NCBI RefSeq assembly: GCF_002953735.1
Contig: NZ_CP025536.1
Location: 688,001-752,000, forward strand
Direction of reading: 5' to 3'
Source: Streptococcus pluranimalium
GTDB taxonomy: Bacteria; Bacillota; Bacilli; Lactobacillales; Streptococcaceae
Length of the DNA stretch: 64,000 nt
A program made the translations under genes and the position numbers. Shown one piece after another: positions 1 to 9,537 of the stretch (position 1 is the first letter of the stretch; the number at the start of each line of letters is the position of its first letter). The notes under the pieces were generated by a model that made no database searches, was not told the DNA's origin, and worked only from the letters and a program-made list of their open reading frames with translations.

Positions 1-995
<995 letters not shown>

Positions 996-1061
996 GATTA
1001 AGAATCACGATTGTTTATCAGTCGTGATTTTGAGCTATCGTTAGGATTGAAAGGAATAAGT

Positions 1062-1955
1062 ATGTCTATTTTAGCCATTGATTTGGGTGGAACGCAGTTT
1101 AAATCTGCTTTAATTTCTGAAGATTATCAAGTTGAGGAAGTATTTGATCCAAAGTCTGCTGCGTGTGATTTGGTAACGTGTCAGAATTTATTGGTCAACA
1201 TGATTGAACCGCATCTTGATCGAGTATCTGGAATTGCCGTTTCCTGCCCTGGGACGGTCGATACGGAGTCTGGGATTATCTATAATGGAGGTATGTTACG
1301 CTTTCTGCATGAATTTCCGATGAAAGACTTTTTGGTAGAAAGATTTGCAAAGCCTGCTGCTGTTCTAAATGATGGTAAAGCAGCTGTTCTAGCAGAAGTA
1401 GCTTCTGGAAATCTAAAAGGCATTTCTCACGGTTTAGCCATGGTTTTGGGAACTGGACTTGGTGGAGGTATTATCATCAATGGACAGCTCTATCAAGGAG
1501 CACATTTTCAAGCTGGTGAATTGACTTTTGCCCTGCCTCAGGATAAGAAGGAGCGATTGACAGGTGAAGATTTAGCGGGATTGCAAGTTTCGGCAGTTAA
1601 TTTGATTGCGACTTGTGCAAAATCCTTAAACCTTGACGATGAAAAAGATGGTATGAGCGTTTTTGAAGCTATTAAGGCTAGAGATGAGCGTGTTTACCCC
1701 ACTTTCCAAGCTTATTGTCGAGCTATTGCCATTCAAATCAATAATATTCAGTCTGTTTTAGATGTGCAACGTGTGGTAATTGGTGGTGGTATTTCTAGCC
1801 AAGATATTTTAATTGAGGAGGTTAACCGTCAGCTAGATCAACTCGAAAAAGAAGACGCCTGGGCTTTCATGGTCATCAAACGTCCTGAAATCAGGGCTTG
1901 TCATTATAAGAATGCAGCCAATTTAGTTGGCGCAGCCTATTTCTTAAAAGCGTAA
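1062..1955 (+). CDS. ROK-family sugar kinase-like protein
   Basis: 297 residues. The start at 1062 is chosen because AAAGGAATAAGT precedes it and the protein then begins directly with the ATP-binding segment IDLGGTQFKSAL; an upstream in-frame GTG has no ribosome site. ROK signatures are VLGTGLGGGI near residue 130 and the following GAHFQAGE. The usual zinc-binding CxCGxxGCxE loop is not seen. ROK proteins of this type phosphorylate glucose or unphosphorylated beta-glucosides (BglK-like) or act as glucokinases. Position between a GH1 gene and an esterase suggests handling of glucose or cellobiose released in the cell. The exact substrate cannot be read from sequence. Confidence 0.85.
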   Translation: MSILAIDLGGTQFKSALISEDYQVEEVFDPKSAACDLVTCQNLLVNMIEPHLDRVSGIAVSCPGTVDTESGIIYNGGMLRFLHEFPMKDFLVERFAKPAAVLNDGKAAVLAEVASGNLKGISHGLAMVLGTGLGGGIIINGQLYQGAHFQAGELTFALPQDKKERLTGEDLAGLQVSAVNLIATCAKSLNLDDEKDGMSVFEAIKARDERVYPTFQAYCRAIAIQINNIQSVLDVQRVVIGGGISSQDILIEEVNRQLDQLEKEDAWAFMVIKRPEIRACHYKNAANLVGAAYFLKA

Positions 1956-1971
1956 ATGAAAGGAGAATATT

Positions 1972-2802
1972 ATGGCTTTACTTTCTGTTAATGCAATGGC
2001 ACAAACACTGGGTAGGACAGTGACTTTCAATGTCTATCTGCCTAGTGACAACTATGATTTTGAAGGGAAACTAGCAGCTCAACCACCTTTTAAAACCCTC
2101 TATCTCTTGCATGGTATTCTTGGGGATCAAAATGACTGGTTGGTTGGGACACGCGTCGCATCTATTGCTAAAAAATACCATCTCGCTGTTGTTATGCCCG
2201 CAGGAGATAATCGTTTCTATCTTAATTATCCAGCGACAAATGATAACTACAGTGATTTTGTTGGTCAAGAGCTTTTGGATTTGACCAGACGTCTGTTTCC
2301 ATTATCTCAAAAACGGGAAGATACCTATATTGCAGGGCTTTCCATGGGTGGCTATGGCGCCCTCTATAATGGACTTACTTTTCATGACAATTTCTCAGCT
2401 ATCGGTGCCTTTTCAGCTGGTCTAGTGACGGGCGATGCACTCAATGCAGATGAAGATAGTCCTATTTTCTTTAGAACAAAATCTTACCTTGAAGCTGTTT
2501 TTGGAGATTTAGAAAAGGTCTTGGATAGTGATTATCATATCCCAACTTTAGTTAAACGTTTAGCAGATGAAAAAATAGATTTGCCAACTATCTTCTCAAC
2601 CTGTGGCACAGAAGATAGCTTGATTACTGCCAATCGAGAACTGTCTAGTGTTCTTGACGAGCAAGGGATTAATCATACGTCGATTGAAAAGCCAGGTGGA
2701 CATACTTGGGAATATTGGAATCAAGCCTTGGCTGACTTTTTAGAATGGTTGCCAATAGAAAGAGTGAGTGAAGGTGTTAGTTCTGGTAATGTTGGTGTTT
2801 AG
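1972..2802 (+). CDS. estA: EstA-type tributyrin esterase (esterase D family)
   Basis: 276 residues with an alpha/beta hydrolase fold. The nucleophile motif GLSMGGYGA lies near residue 120, LYLLHGILGD forms the oxyanion region, and the C-terminal GGHTWEYW supplies the likely catalytic His. Length and N-terminus match streptococcal EstA, a short-chain acyl esterase that also deacetylates small esters. It starts 16 bp after the ROK gene behind AAAGGAGAATATT, so it is probably co-transcribed. In a beta-glucoside locus it may remove acetyl or phenolic esters from imported plant glycosides; that role is inference. No signal peptide is seen, so it is cytoplasmic. Confidence 0.87.
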   Translation: MALLSVNAMAQTLGRTVTFNVYLPSDNYDFEGKLAAQPPFKTLYLLHGILGDQNDWLVGTRVASIAKKYHLAVVMPAGDNRFYLNYPATNDNYSDFVGQELLDLTRRLFPLSQKREDTYIAGLSMGGYGALYNGLTFHDNFSAIGAFSAGLVTGDALNADEDSPIFFRTKSYLEAVFGDLEKVLDSDYHIPTLVKRLADEKIDLPTIFSTCGTEDSLITANRELSSVLDEQGINHTSIEKPGGHTWEYWNQALADFLEWLPIERVSEGVSSGNVGV

Positions 2803-2934
2803 TCCTTGGGTCTGCTTGTTAGACAATTTAGTAAATTCAAAATAAAGGTAAAAACCGAACAATGAAAAATATTTTTGAAAATAATGTTGATAAAAATAGT
2901 TTGACTTGTTATTCTATTTTCCTAACCTATTGGG

Positions 2935-2954
2935 TCAGAAAAATTCTGATACTA
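2935..2954 (-). promoter_or_regulatory. operator-like motif, minus-strand copy of TAGTATCAG
   Basis: The minus strand reads TAGTATCAG followed by AATTTTT and CTGA, an imperfect dyad. The same TAGTATC(A/G)G core occurs ahead of the genes at 16845, 17777 and 20619. It lies 26 bp upstream of the BMP lipoprotein gene. No known regulator is assigned. Confidence 0.3.
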
Positions 2955-2980
2955 AAAAATTCTAGGAGATTCATCTTATC

Positions 2981-4024
2981 ATGAACAAAAAAATCGTTAC
3001 ACTTGGTCTTGCATCAGCTTCATTACTTGTTTTGGGTGCTTGTGGTAACCGTTCTGAAAAATCATCATCAAAATCAGAAACTAAAGTTGCCATGATTGCA
3101 GATGTCGGCGGTATCGATGACAAATCATTTAACCAATCAGCTTGGGAAGGACTTCAAGCTTGGGGTAAAGAAAATGATCTTAAGAAAGGTTCGGGTTTTG
3201 ACTACCTCCAATCAAGCAGTGAAGCAGATTATACTAATAATTTGGATACTGCGGCTTCAAGTGGCTACAACTTGATTTTCGGTATTGGATTTACGATGCA
3301 AGATGCCATTGATAAAGTGTCAGGTGACAATCCAGACACTAACTACGCTATCGTTGATGGCCTTGTTGAAGATCGTGATAATGTTGTCAGCGTTTCATTT
3401 GGTGACAACGAAGCAGCCTACCTTGCCGGTGTTGCAGCTGCTAAAGCAACAAAAACAAATCACGTTGGTTTTGTCGGTGGTATGGAATCAGTATCAATTA
3501 CGCGATTTGAAAAAGGTTTTGAGGCTGGTGTTAAATCTGTTGACGATAAGATCAAAGTTGATATTGCTTATGCGGGGTCATTCGCCGATGCTGCTAAAGG
3601 TAAAACCATTGCAGCCACGCAATACGCAGCTGGTGCAGATGTGATTTACCATGCAGCTGGTGGAACTGGTGCAGGTGTCTTTAACGAAGCTAAACTCGAA
3701 AACGAAACACGTAATGAAGACGATAAAGTTTGGGTCATCGGGGCTGACCGTGACCAAAGTGGTGATGGAAACTACACCTCAAAAGATGGTAAAAAATCAA
3801 ACTTTGTCCTAGCTTCAACCATCAAAGAAGTCGGAAAAGCCCTTCAAATCATCTCAAACGATACTAAAGACGGTAAATTCCCAGGTGGAAAAGTTGAAGT
3901 CTTTGGTCTTAAAGAAGAAGGTGTAGACCTTGCTATGACAGGCCTTTCAGAAGATGGCCAAAAAGCAGTCGAAGACGCTAAAAAAGCAATCATTGACGGT
4001 GATGTCAAAGTACCTGAGAAATAA
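2981..4024 (+). CDS. BMP-family nucleoside/sugar-binding lipoprotein
   Basis: 347 residues. The lipobox LVLGACG puts the lipidated Cys at residue 21, followed by a Ser/Lys-rich linker and the BMP (Med/PnrA) domain, which begins VAMIADVGGIDDKSFNQ. These are substrate-binding proteins of ABC importers, in streptococci mostly for nucleosides. ATPase and permease genes are not adjacent, so the partners must be elsewhere. It has its own upstream region and a strong terminator, so it is probably monocistronic. Being set among beta-glucosidases, it might bind another ligand, but the sequence alone does not say so. Confidence 0.88.
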   Translation: MNKKIVTLGLASASLLVLGACGNRSEKSSSKSETKVAMIADVGGIDDKSFNQSAWEGLQAWGKENDLKKGSGFDYLQSSSEADYTNNLDTAASSGYNLIFGIGFTMQDAIDKVSGDNPDTNYAIVDGLVEDRDNVVSVSFGDNEAAYLAGVAAAKATKTNHVGFVGGMESVSITRFEKGFEAGVKSVDDKIKVDIAYAGSFADAAKGKTIAATQYAAGADVIYHAAGGTGAGVFNEAKLENETRNEDDKVWVIGADRDQSGDGNYTSKDGKKSNFVLASTIKEVGKALQIISNDTKDGKFPGGKVEVFGLKEEGVDLAMTGLSEDGQKAVEDAKKAIIDGDVKVPEK

Positions 4025-4028
4025 TCCT

Positions 4029-4060
4029 AAAAATTTCCTTAGTCACTAAGGAAATTTTTT
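4029..4060 (+). terminator. intrinsic terminator after BMP lipoprotein gene
   Basis: AAAATTTCCTTAG pairs with CTAAGGAAATTTT around a 3-4 base loop, ending in a T run, directly after the stop codon. Confidence 0.85.
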
Positions 4061-4073
4061 AGATGGTCAATAA

Positions 4074-4087
4074 TGTAATCGCTTGCT
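4074..4087 (+). promoter_or_regulatory. cre-like site (CcpA)
   Basis: TGTAATCGCTTGCT matches the cre consensus TGWAANCGNTNWCA at 12 of 14 positions. It is 36 bp upstream of the GH1 gene at 4123, consistent with catabolite control of the glucosidase-SemiSWEET unit. Confidence 0.5.
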
Positions 4088-4110
4088 AAAATAAGACTAT
4101 ACTTATTTAA

Positions 4111-5562
<1,452 letters not shown>

Positions 5563-5575
5563 GGAGGAATTAATT

Positions 5576-5815
5576 ATGATTGGATTTATAGCTGCTTGTT
5601 TAACCACTTTTGGATTTGTTCCACAAGTCATTAAGGTCATTAAAACAAAAGATACCGAATCTATTTCACTTGGGATGTATGTCATGGCTGTCACTGGAAT
5701 GCTGCTTTGGCTAGTGCACGGTATCCGTATAGGGGATACTGCCTTGATGCTAGCCAATGCTATTTCAGCAACTTTAGCTGGTATTGTTTTAGTCTATAAA
5801 TTGATTTATAAATAA
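5576..5815 (+). CDS. SemiSWEET sugar transporter
   Basis: 79 residues forming three hydrophobic segments, the size of a bacterial SemiSWEET (half of a eukaryotic SWEET, working as a dimer). The first segment carries the family's PQ motif (GFVPQVIK near residue 14), followed by TKDTESIS, a typical loop. Bacterial SemiSWEETs move unphosphorylated sugars such as glucose or sucrose down a gradient. AAGGAGGAATTAATT precedes the ATG. Directly downstream of a 6-phospho-beta-glucosidase, it may export or equilibrate free glucose released by the hydrolase; this is inference. Confidence 0.88.
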   Translation: MIGFIAACLTTFGFVPQVIKVIKTKDTESISLGMYVMAVTGMLLWLVHGIRIGDTALMLANAISATLAGIVLVYKLIYK

Positions 5816-5850
5816 TACCATTACCCAACAGAAAAGGAGACTATTAGTTT

Positions 5851-6099
5851 TTGTCATTATTTGCCCCACAGTCATCAAATGGAAAGACCATTTATGCGAT
5901 TACCTTTAGTAAATTAGAAGAAATACCTGATTTAGCTTCAAATGAGGAAGTTATGTCCCATATAGTGATTAAGCAACGTAATGCTGAATCCTATGTGATT
6001 GAAAGTGATATCAATGATACTAAATTAAAAGAATTGATTCAGACGACTTTTGATTTAAAAGCAGGACAAGTATTTGTCACATCCAGAAGAATTGTCTAG
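5851..6099 (+). CDS. small protein of unknown function, paralogue 1 of 3
   Basis: 82 residues starting at TTG, with AAAGGAGA about 11 bp upstream. I do not recognise the family. Its core (YAITF, EIPDL, then SYVIES, NDTKLKEL, QVFV) aligns with the two 109-residue proteins at 6366 and 6736 (NYSVKF, DVPEL, AYVVQS, NDKKLREY, QIVV). Unlike them it has no N-terminal membrane segment and is likely cytoplasmic. It follows the SemiSWEET gene by 35 bp and is closed by a terminator, so it belongs to the GH1-SemiSWEET transcript. Confidence 0.7.
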   Translation: MSLFAPQSSNGKTIYAITFSKLEEIPDLASNEEVMSHIVIKQRNAESYVIESDINDTKLKELIQTTFDLKAGQVFVTSRRIV

Positions 6100-6120
6100 T
6101 TTCTTATTATGAAAATTAGG

Positions 6121-6152
6121 AAAACAAGGGTTAGCAGTAATCCTTGTTTTTT
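6121..6152 (+). terminator. intrinsic terminator
   Basis: AAAACAAGG pairs with CCTTGTTTT around a short loop containing TTA/TAA, followed by TT. Ends the transcript that carries 4123-6099. Confidence 0.8.
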
Positions 6153-6175
6153 GAGAAAATCTTTAAAAAGCATTA

Positions 6176-6222
6176 AGTAAACGCTTGCAAAAGAAGAGAT
6201 TTAAGAGTAGAATATATATAAT
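6176..6222 (+). promoter_or_regulatory. cre-like site with -10 box for the small-protein pair
   Basis: AGTAAACGCTTGCA (6176-6189) matches the cre consensus at 12 of 14 positions. A TATAAT box lies at 6217-6222 with no clear -35, so the cre covers the expected upstream promoter region. It suggests CcpA control of the genes at 6366 and 6736. Confidence 0.5.
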
Positions 6223-6365
6223 TTATTTCAAAGAAAGTGTGAAGCCTATGTGGTATGTGCCATTGTTTTTAAGATTTAATTTATTTAAACCACCGAGATA
6301 GCTTTTGCAAGGCTGATAAAAAAGATTTAGTTTTGGCTTAAGTGAACTACAGGAGGTTTAAAGAT

Positions 6366-6695
6366 ATGGAAGATGTTATATTTTCATTATTGATGTTGAT
6401 TTTTTTTATTGGAATTTTGTATTTACCAGCTAGAGCCATGTTAAAAGTTAATAAGAAGATTGGCTATAATTATTCAGTGAAGTTTTTAAATGTTTCTGAT
6501 GTTCCTGAATTAAAAGATGATGCTCAACTTAGAAAATATTTAAGAGTGGTAACTCATTCAGATAATGCTTATGTCGTTCAATCTAAATGGAACGATAAGA
6601 AATTGAGAGAATACTTAATGACTAATTATCATTTGACCAAACAACAAATTGTTGTTCAATCTGTTCAAGCCTCAGGACCATTGGGGATGCTGTAG
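6366..6695 (+). CDS. small membrane-anchored protein of unknown function, paralogue 2 of 3
   Basis: 109 residues. The ATG at 6366 is chosen because AGGAGG lies 9 bp before it; an in-frame GTG at 6342 has no such site. One N-terminal hydrophobic segment (residues 4-24, MLIFFIGILYLPA) is followed by a soluble domain with NYSVKF, DVPEL, VVQSKWNDKKL, QIVVQS, ending SGPLGML. It matches the protein at 6736 in length and end motif. Function unknown. Probably one transcript with 6736, behind a cre-like site. Confidence 0.75.
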   Translation: MEDVIFSLLMLIFFIGILYLPARAMLKVNKKIGYNYSVKFLNVSDVPELKDDAQLRKYLRVVTHSDNAYVVQSKWNDKKLREYLMTNYHLTKQQIVVQSVQASGPLGML

Positions 6696-6735
6696 AGTTA
6701 ATGACAGTTTACATGAATAGAAAGTAGTGATACGA

Positions 6736-7065
6736 ATGGAAGATTATGTATATTTTATCGGTTTACCAATTGCTGTATTTATTATCTTTATTTCAGTAAA
6801 ATCAATGATATTCGTTACCAAAAAATTTGGTTTTAATTATGCTATACGTTTTGAAAAAGTTGAAACTATTCCAGATCTTCAATCTAACCGTAAATTTAGG
6901 CGTTATTTTAGAGTTGTTTCGCATCCAACAGAATGTACTTACACCGTCCAATCCAAGTGGAATGATAAACAGTTGATAGAAAACATCTCTGAAGAGTATC
7001 ACCTAGAAAATAATCAAATAATTGTTCAACCATTACAATTATCAGGAGTTTTAGGTTTTATTTAA
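6736..7065 (+). CDS. small membrane-anchored protein of unknown function, paralogue 3 of 3
   Basis: 109 residues. The ATG at 6736 is preferred over an in-frame GTG at 6727 because it gives the same length and the same MED- start as the paralogue at 6366. A hydrophobic N-terminal segment (residues 5-25) is followed by NYAIRF, TIPDL, TVQSKWNDKQL, QIIVQP, ending SGVLGFI. The SKWND motif is identical in both copies. Function not recognised. Closed by a hairpin at 7084. Confidence 0.72.
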   Translation: MEDYVYFIGLPIAVFIIFISVKSMIFVTKKFGFNYAIRFEKVETIPDLQSNRKFRRYFRVVSHPTECTYTVQSKWNDKQLIENISEEYHLENNQIIVQPLQLSGVLGFI

Positions 7066-7083
7066 ACATCTTACAAAAAAAAA

Positions 7084-7122
7084 GATATCAAAGCAGTTTT
7101 ATACGAACTGCTTTTTGATATT
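7084..7122 (+). terminator. probable terminator hairpin
   Basis: GATATCAAAGCAGTT pairs with AACTGCTTT-TT-GATAT around a 7-base loop, with a TT bulge. The trailing T run is short, so termination strength is uncertain. Confidence 0.5.
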
Positions 7123-7153
7123 AAGTGAGGTAGTATATCAATAATTTAAAAAC

Positions 7154-7188
7154 ATTTGATAAAACAATTACTAAAATTTGATAAAACA
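7154..7188 (+). repeat. 13-bp direct repeat pair, 22-bp period
   Basis: ATTTGATAAAACA occurs at 7154-7166 and 7176-7188. The 22-bp spacing is about two helical turns, as in operator pairs. It lies in the A+T-rich 263-bp gap between the small-protein genes and gntR; otherwise I see nothing in that gap. Confidence 0.4.
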
Positions 7189-7328
7189 TTATCCTAGAAC
7201 TGACTAATCAGAAATCTCCTATATTTTAGATATAGGTAATGAATCTAGCAATAGCCCATGAAGAATTCTATATTATTTATTAAATAATAGCTTATGATTA
7301 AATAAATCGTGAAATTATGGTTTTAATT

Positions 7329-8024
7329 TTAATCATATGAATTATAAAAGAATTCCCCCGTTTGATAAGGATATCTTGTCTGTGAAAACTCAAAAGGCTG
7401 TCCGTCAGATAACATGACAATTTGCTCTATCTCTAAGATAGGATCACTTTCATCAATGAGCAAATGCTTTACATCAAAAGTATCTGCTTTATCAGCATGT
7501 ATTCTTCTTGAAAAATTAGCTATAGTTAATCCTAATTCGTGTTCGATATATTGATAAATTGATTTTGATAAAATCTCTTCAGTTAGTCCAGGTATAACCT
7601 TAACTGGCATAATGGTATATTCAATTTCCAGAGGTTTATTATCAAGATATCGAACTCTTATGATATCGTAAACCAGATCATTTTGGCTAACTTTTAAAAA
7701 AGTAGCTTCATCAAAATCTGGAAATCTTTTAATAAAACTTATAATTTTAGCACTAATGGCATACGTATTTCCATATTTTTTATAAAGTCCCAGATGCTGA
7801 TTAGCCTTTAAATGAGTATGGTGTGTCCTAACATAACTACCTTTGCCATTAAAGGTATCAATCAAGTGTTCCTTTTGTAATATCTTTAAAGCTTTATCAA
7901 TTGTTGTTCTGGTTGTTTTGTGTTGAATAGCTAATTGTGATTGACTGGGTAATTTCCCCGATGTGTATTTGCCTGAAGTAATTTCAGCTTTAAGAATGTC
8001 AGCTATTTTAAGATATTTAGTCAT
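7329..8024 (-). CDS. GntR-family transcriptional regulator with UTRA domain
   Basis: 231 residues. An N-terminal winged helix-turn-helix (residues 5-68, with LPSQSQLAIQHKTTRTTIDK and GKGSYV) is followed by a UTRA ligand-binding domain (about 85-225, with DNKPLEIEYTIMP and FEFSQTRYP). Members of this group sense sugar phosphates and repress the neighbouring catabolic operon. It is divergent from the GH1-EIIC pair at 8154-10848, and a large palindrome sits between them, so it very likely represses that pair and itself, with a phosphorylated beta-glucoside as inducer. Confidence 0.9.
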   Translation of the reverse strand: MTKYLKIADILKAEITSGKYTSGKLPSQSQLAIQHKTTRTTIDKALKILQKEHLIDTFNGKGSYVRTHHTHLKANQHLGLYKKYGNTYAISAKIISFIKRFPDFDEATFLKVSQNDLVYDIIRVRYLDNKPLEIEYTIMPVKVIPGLTEEILSKSIYQYIEHELGLTIANFSRRIHADKADTFDVKHLLIDESDPILEIEQIVMLSDGQPFEFSQTRYPYQTGEFFYNSYD

Positions 8025-8036
8025 ATTTTTAGTTTA

Positions 8037-8076
8037 ACATAAAACCTATCTAGAAAAAACTAGACAGGTTTTATGT
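8037..8076. promoter_or_regulatory. 40-bp palindrome, probable GntR operator
   Basis: ACATAAAACCTATCTAG (8037-8053), loop AAAAAA, CTAGACAGGTTTTATGT (8060-8076): 16 of 17 positions pair. It lies in the divergent intergenic region, 12 bp from the gntR start and upstream of the GH1 promoter. Too far from any gene end to be a terminator. Confidence 0.65.
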
Positions 8077-8091
8077 GATTTATTTACAATT

Positions 8092-8120
8092 TTGACATTG
8101 TGAATTATTATATTGATAAA
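8092..8120 (+). promoter_or_regulatory. promoter of GH1-EIIC operon
   Basis: -35 TTGACA (8092-8097), 17-bp spacer, -10 GATAAA (8115-8120). Confidence 0.6.
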
Positions 8121-8122
8121 GA

Positions 8123-8136
8123 TGTAAACGCTAACA
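8123..8136 (+). promoter_or_regulatory. cre site (CcpA), perfect consensus
   Basis: TGTAAACGCTAACA fits TGWAANCGNTNWCA at all 14 positions. It sits just after the -10 box, over the transcription start, where CcpA binding represses. Confidence 0.75.
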
Positions 8137-8153
8137 AAAAAAGGAGGAAGGAT

Positions 8154-9524
8154 ATGACTTTTTATTGGGGAAACAGCGTAAGTAGTATGCAAACAGAAGG
8201 TGGTTGGAACGAAGGTGGAAAATCACTTTCTGTATATGATATTCGTCCAGCGACGGAAAATCAAAGTGATTGGCACTTTGCAAATGATAACTATCATCAT
8301 TTTGAAGAAGATTTAGATTATATCAAAAATCTTGGAATGAACATGTATCGTTTTCAAATTTCATGGTCACGTGTGGTAAAAGATGGTGATGGAGAATTTA
8401 ATGAGGAAGGACTTAAGTATTACGATCGATTCATTGATGCTTTAATTAATCGTGGTATCGAGCCAATGATTTGTTTATATCATTTTGATATGCCATTACA
8501 TTTGGCAGAAACCTATAATGGATTCATTAGCAAAGAAGTAAAAGATGCTTTCATCCGTTATGGAAAGAAAATGATTGATCGATATGCTTCAAAGGTGAAG
8601 TACTGGTTAACTTTTAATGAACAAAATCTTTATCATGTGGATGAGGCCTTTAAAATTAGTGGTTATTTAAAAGGTGATAATTCTGATAATGATTTATATA
8701 AGATTTTACATAATGTTATGGTTTGTCATGCTGAGATTTGTAACTATGTCCATGACACAACAGATGCTCTAATTGGAGGTATGCTAGCCTATAGTGAAGT
8801 CTATCCAGCAAGTAGTAAACCTGAAGATATTAAGGCAGCACGTGAATTTGATGAATTTGTAAATTACACTTTATTAGATTGTTATACTAAAGGTAAATAT
8901 TCAGTGGCACAAATGCAATATGTTAGAAATAATGGAATTGACATGAATATTTTACCAGGAGAGATGGAGGTTATTTCAAAACAAAAAAATGATTTCTTAA
9001 GTTTTAGTTATTACGCCTCGTCAACTATAAACAGCGAGTTAATTCCTGAAGGTATAATTCCTAATCGGTATATGGAATATGGAAAACAAGAAAATCCACA
9101 CATTGGAACAACTGAATGGAAATGGCAAATTGATTCTTTAGGTTTTAGAGATGTGTTGAATAAGATGTATCAACGCTATCGGATTCCTGTTTTTCCAATT
9201 GAAAACGGAATAGGAGTTAGAGAAGTTTGGGATGGAGAGAATCCTATAGAAGATGATTACAGAATTGAATACCACCGAGACCATCTAAAAGCAATGTTTG
9301 ATGCTATGTATGTTGACGGTGTGGAATGTTTAGGATATTTAGGCTGGGGATTAATAGATATTTTAAGTTCTAAAGGGGATATGGAAAAACGGTATGGCTT
9401 GGTCTATGTTAATAGGGGGAATCATGATCTGAGGAATATGAAACGTTTCCCTAAAAAATCTTATCAGTGGTTTAAAGACGTTATTAAGTCCAATGGCAAA
9501 TTAATTTACTCTGAAGTTAAATAA
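8154..9524 (+). CDS. 6-phospho-beta-glucosidase (GH1), divergent copy
   Basis: 456 residues. The ATG at 8154 is used because AAAGGAGGAAGG precedes it; an in-frame GTG at 8100 would put the promoter and cre inside the gene. Acid/base Glu156 lies in TFNEQN and nucleophile Glu350 in IENGIG. The phosphate site reads SSKGDMEKRYGL. It is shorter and clearly more distant than the other four copies, lacking the insertion around residues 30-60. Co-transcribed with an EIIC gene 13 bp downstream and regulated by GntR and CcpA as judged from the sites upstream. Confidence 0.93.
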   Translation: MTFYWGNSVSSMQTEGGWNEGGKSLSVYDIRPATENQSDWHFANDNYHHFEEDLDYIKNLGMNMYRFQISWSRVVKDGDGEFNEEGLKYYDRFIDALINRGIEPMICLYHFDMPLHLAETYNGFISKEVKDAFIRYGKKMIDRYASKVKYWLTFNEQNLYHVDEAFKISGYLKGDNSDNDLYKILHNVMVCHAEICNYVHDTTDALIGGMLAYSEVYPASSKPEDIKAAREFDEFVNYTLLDCYTKGKYSVAQMQYVRNNGIDMNILPGEMEVISKQKNDFLSFSYYASSTINSELIPEGIIPNRYMEYGKQENPHIGTTEWKWQIDSLGFRDVLNKMYQRYRIPVFPIENGIGVREVWDGENPIEDDYRIEYHRDHLKAMFDAMYVDGVECLGYLGWGLIDILSSKGDMEKRYGLVYVNRGNHDLRNMKRFPKKSYQWFKDVIKSNGKLIYSEVK

Positions 9525-9537
9525 AGGAGGTTAGGAA

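Noticed and set aside
7154..7188. CRISPR repeat
   Set aside because: Only two 13-bp copies with a 9-bp gap and no cas genes; no CRISPR array is seen anywhere in the window.
8100..8153. Longer GH1 gene starting at GTG 8100
   Set aside because: It would include the -10 box, a perfect cre and the ribosome site; ATG 8154 directly follows AAAGGAGGAAGG.
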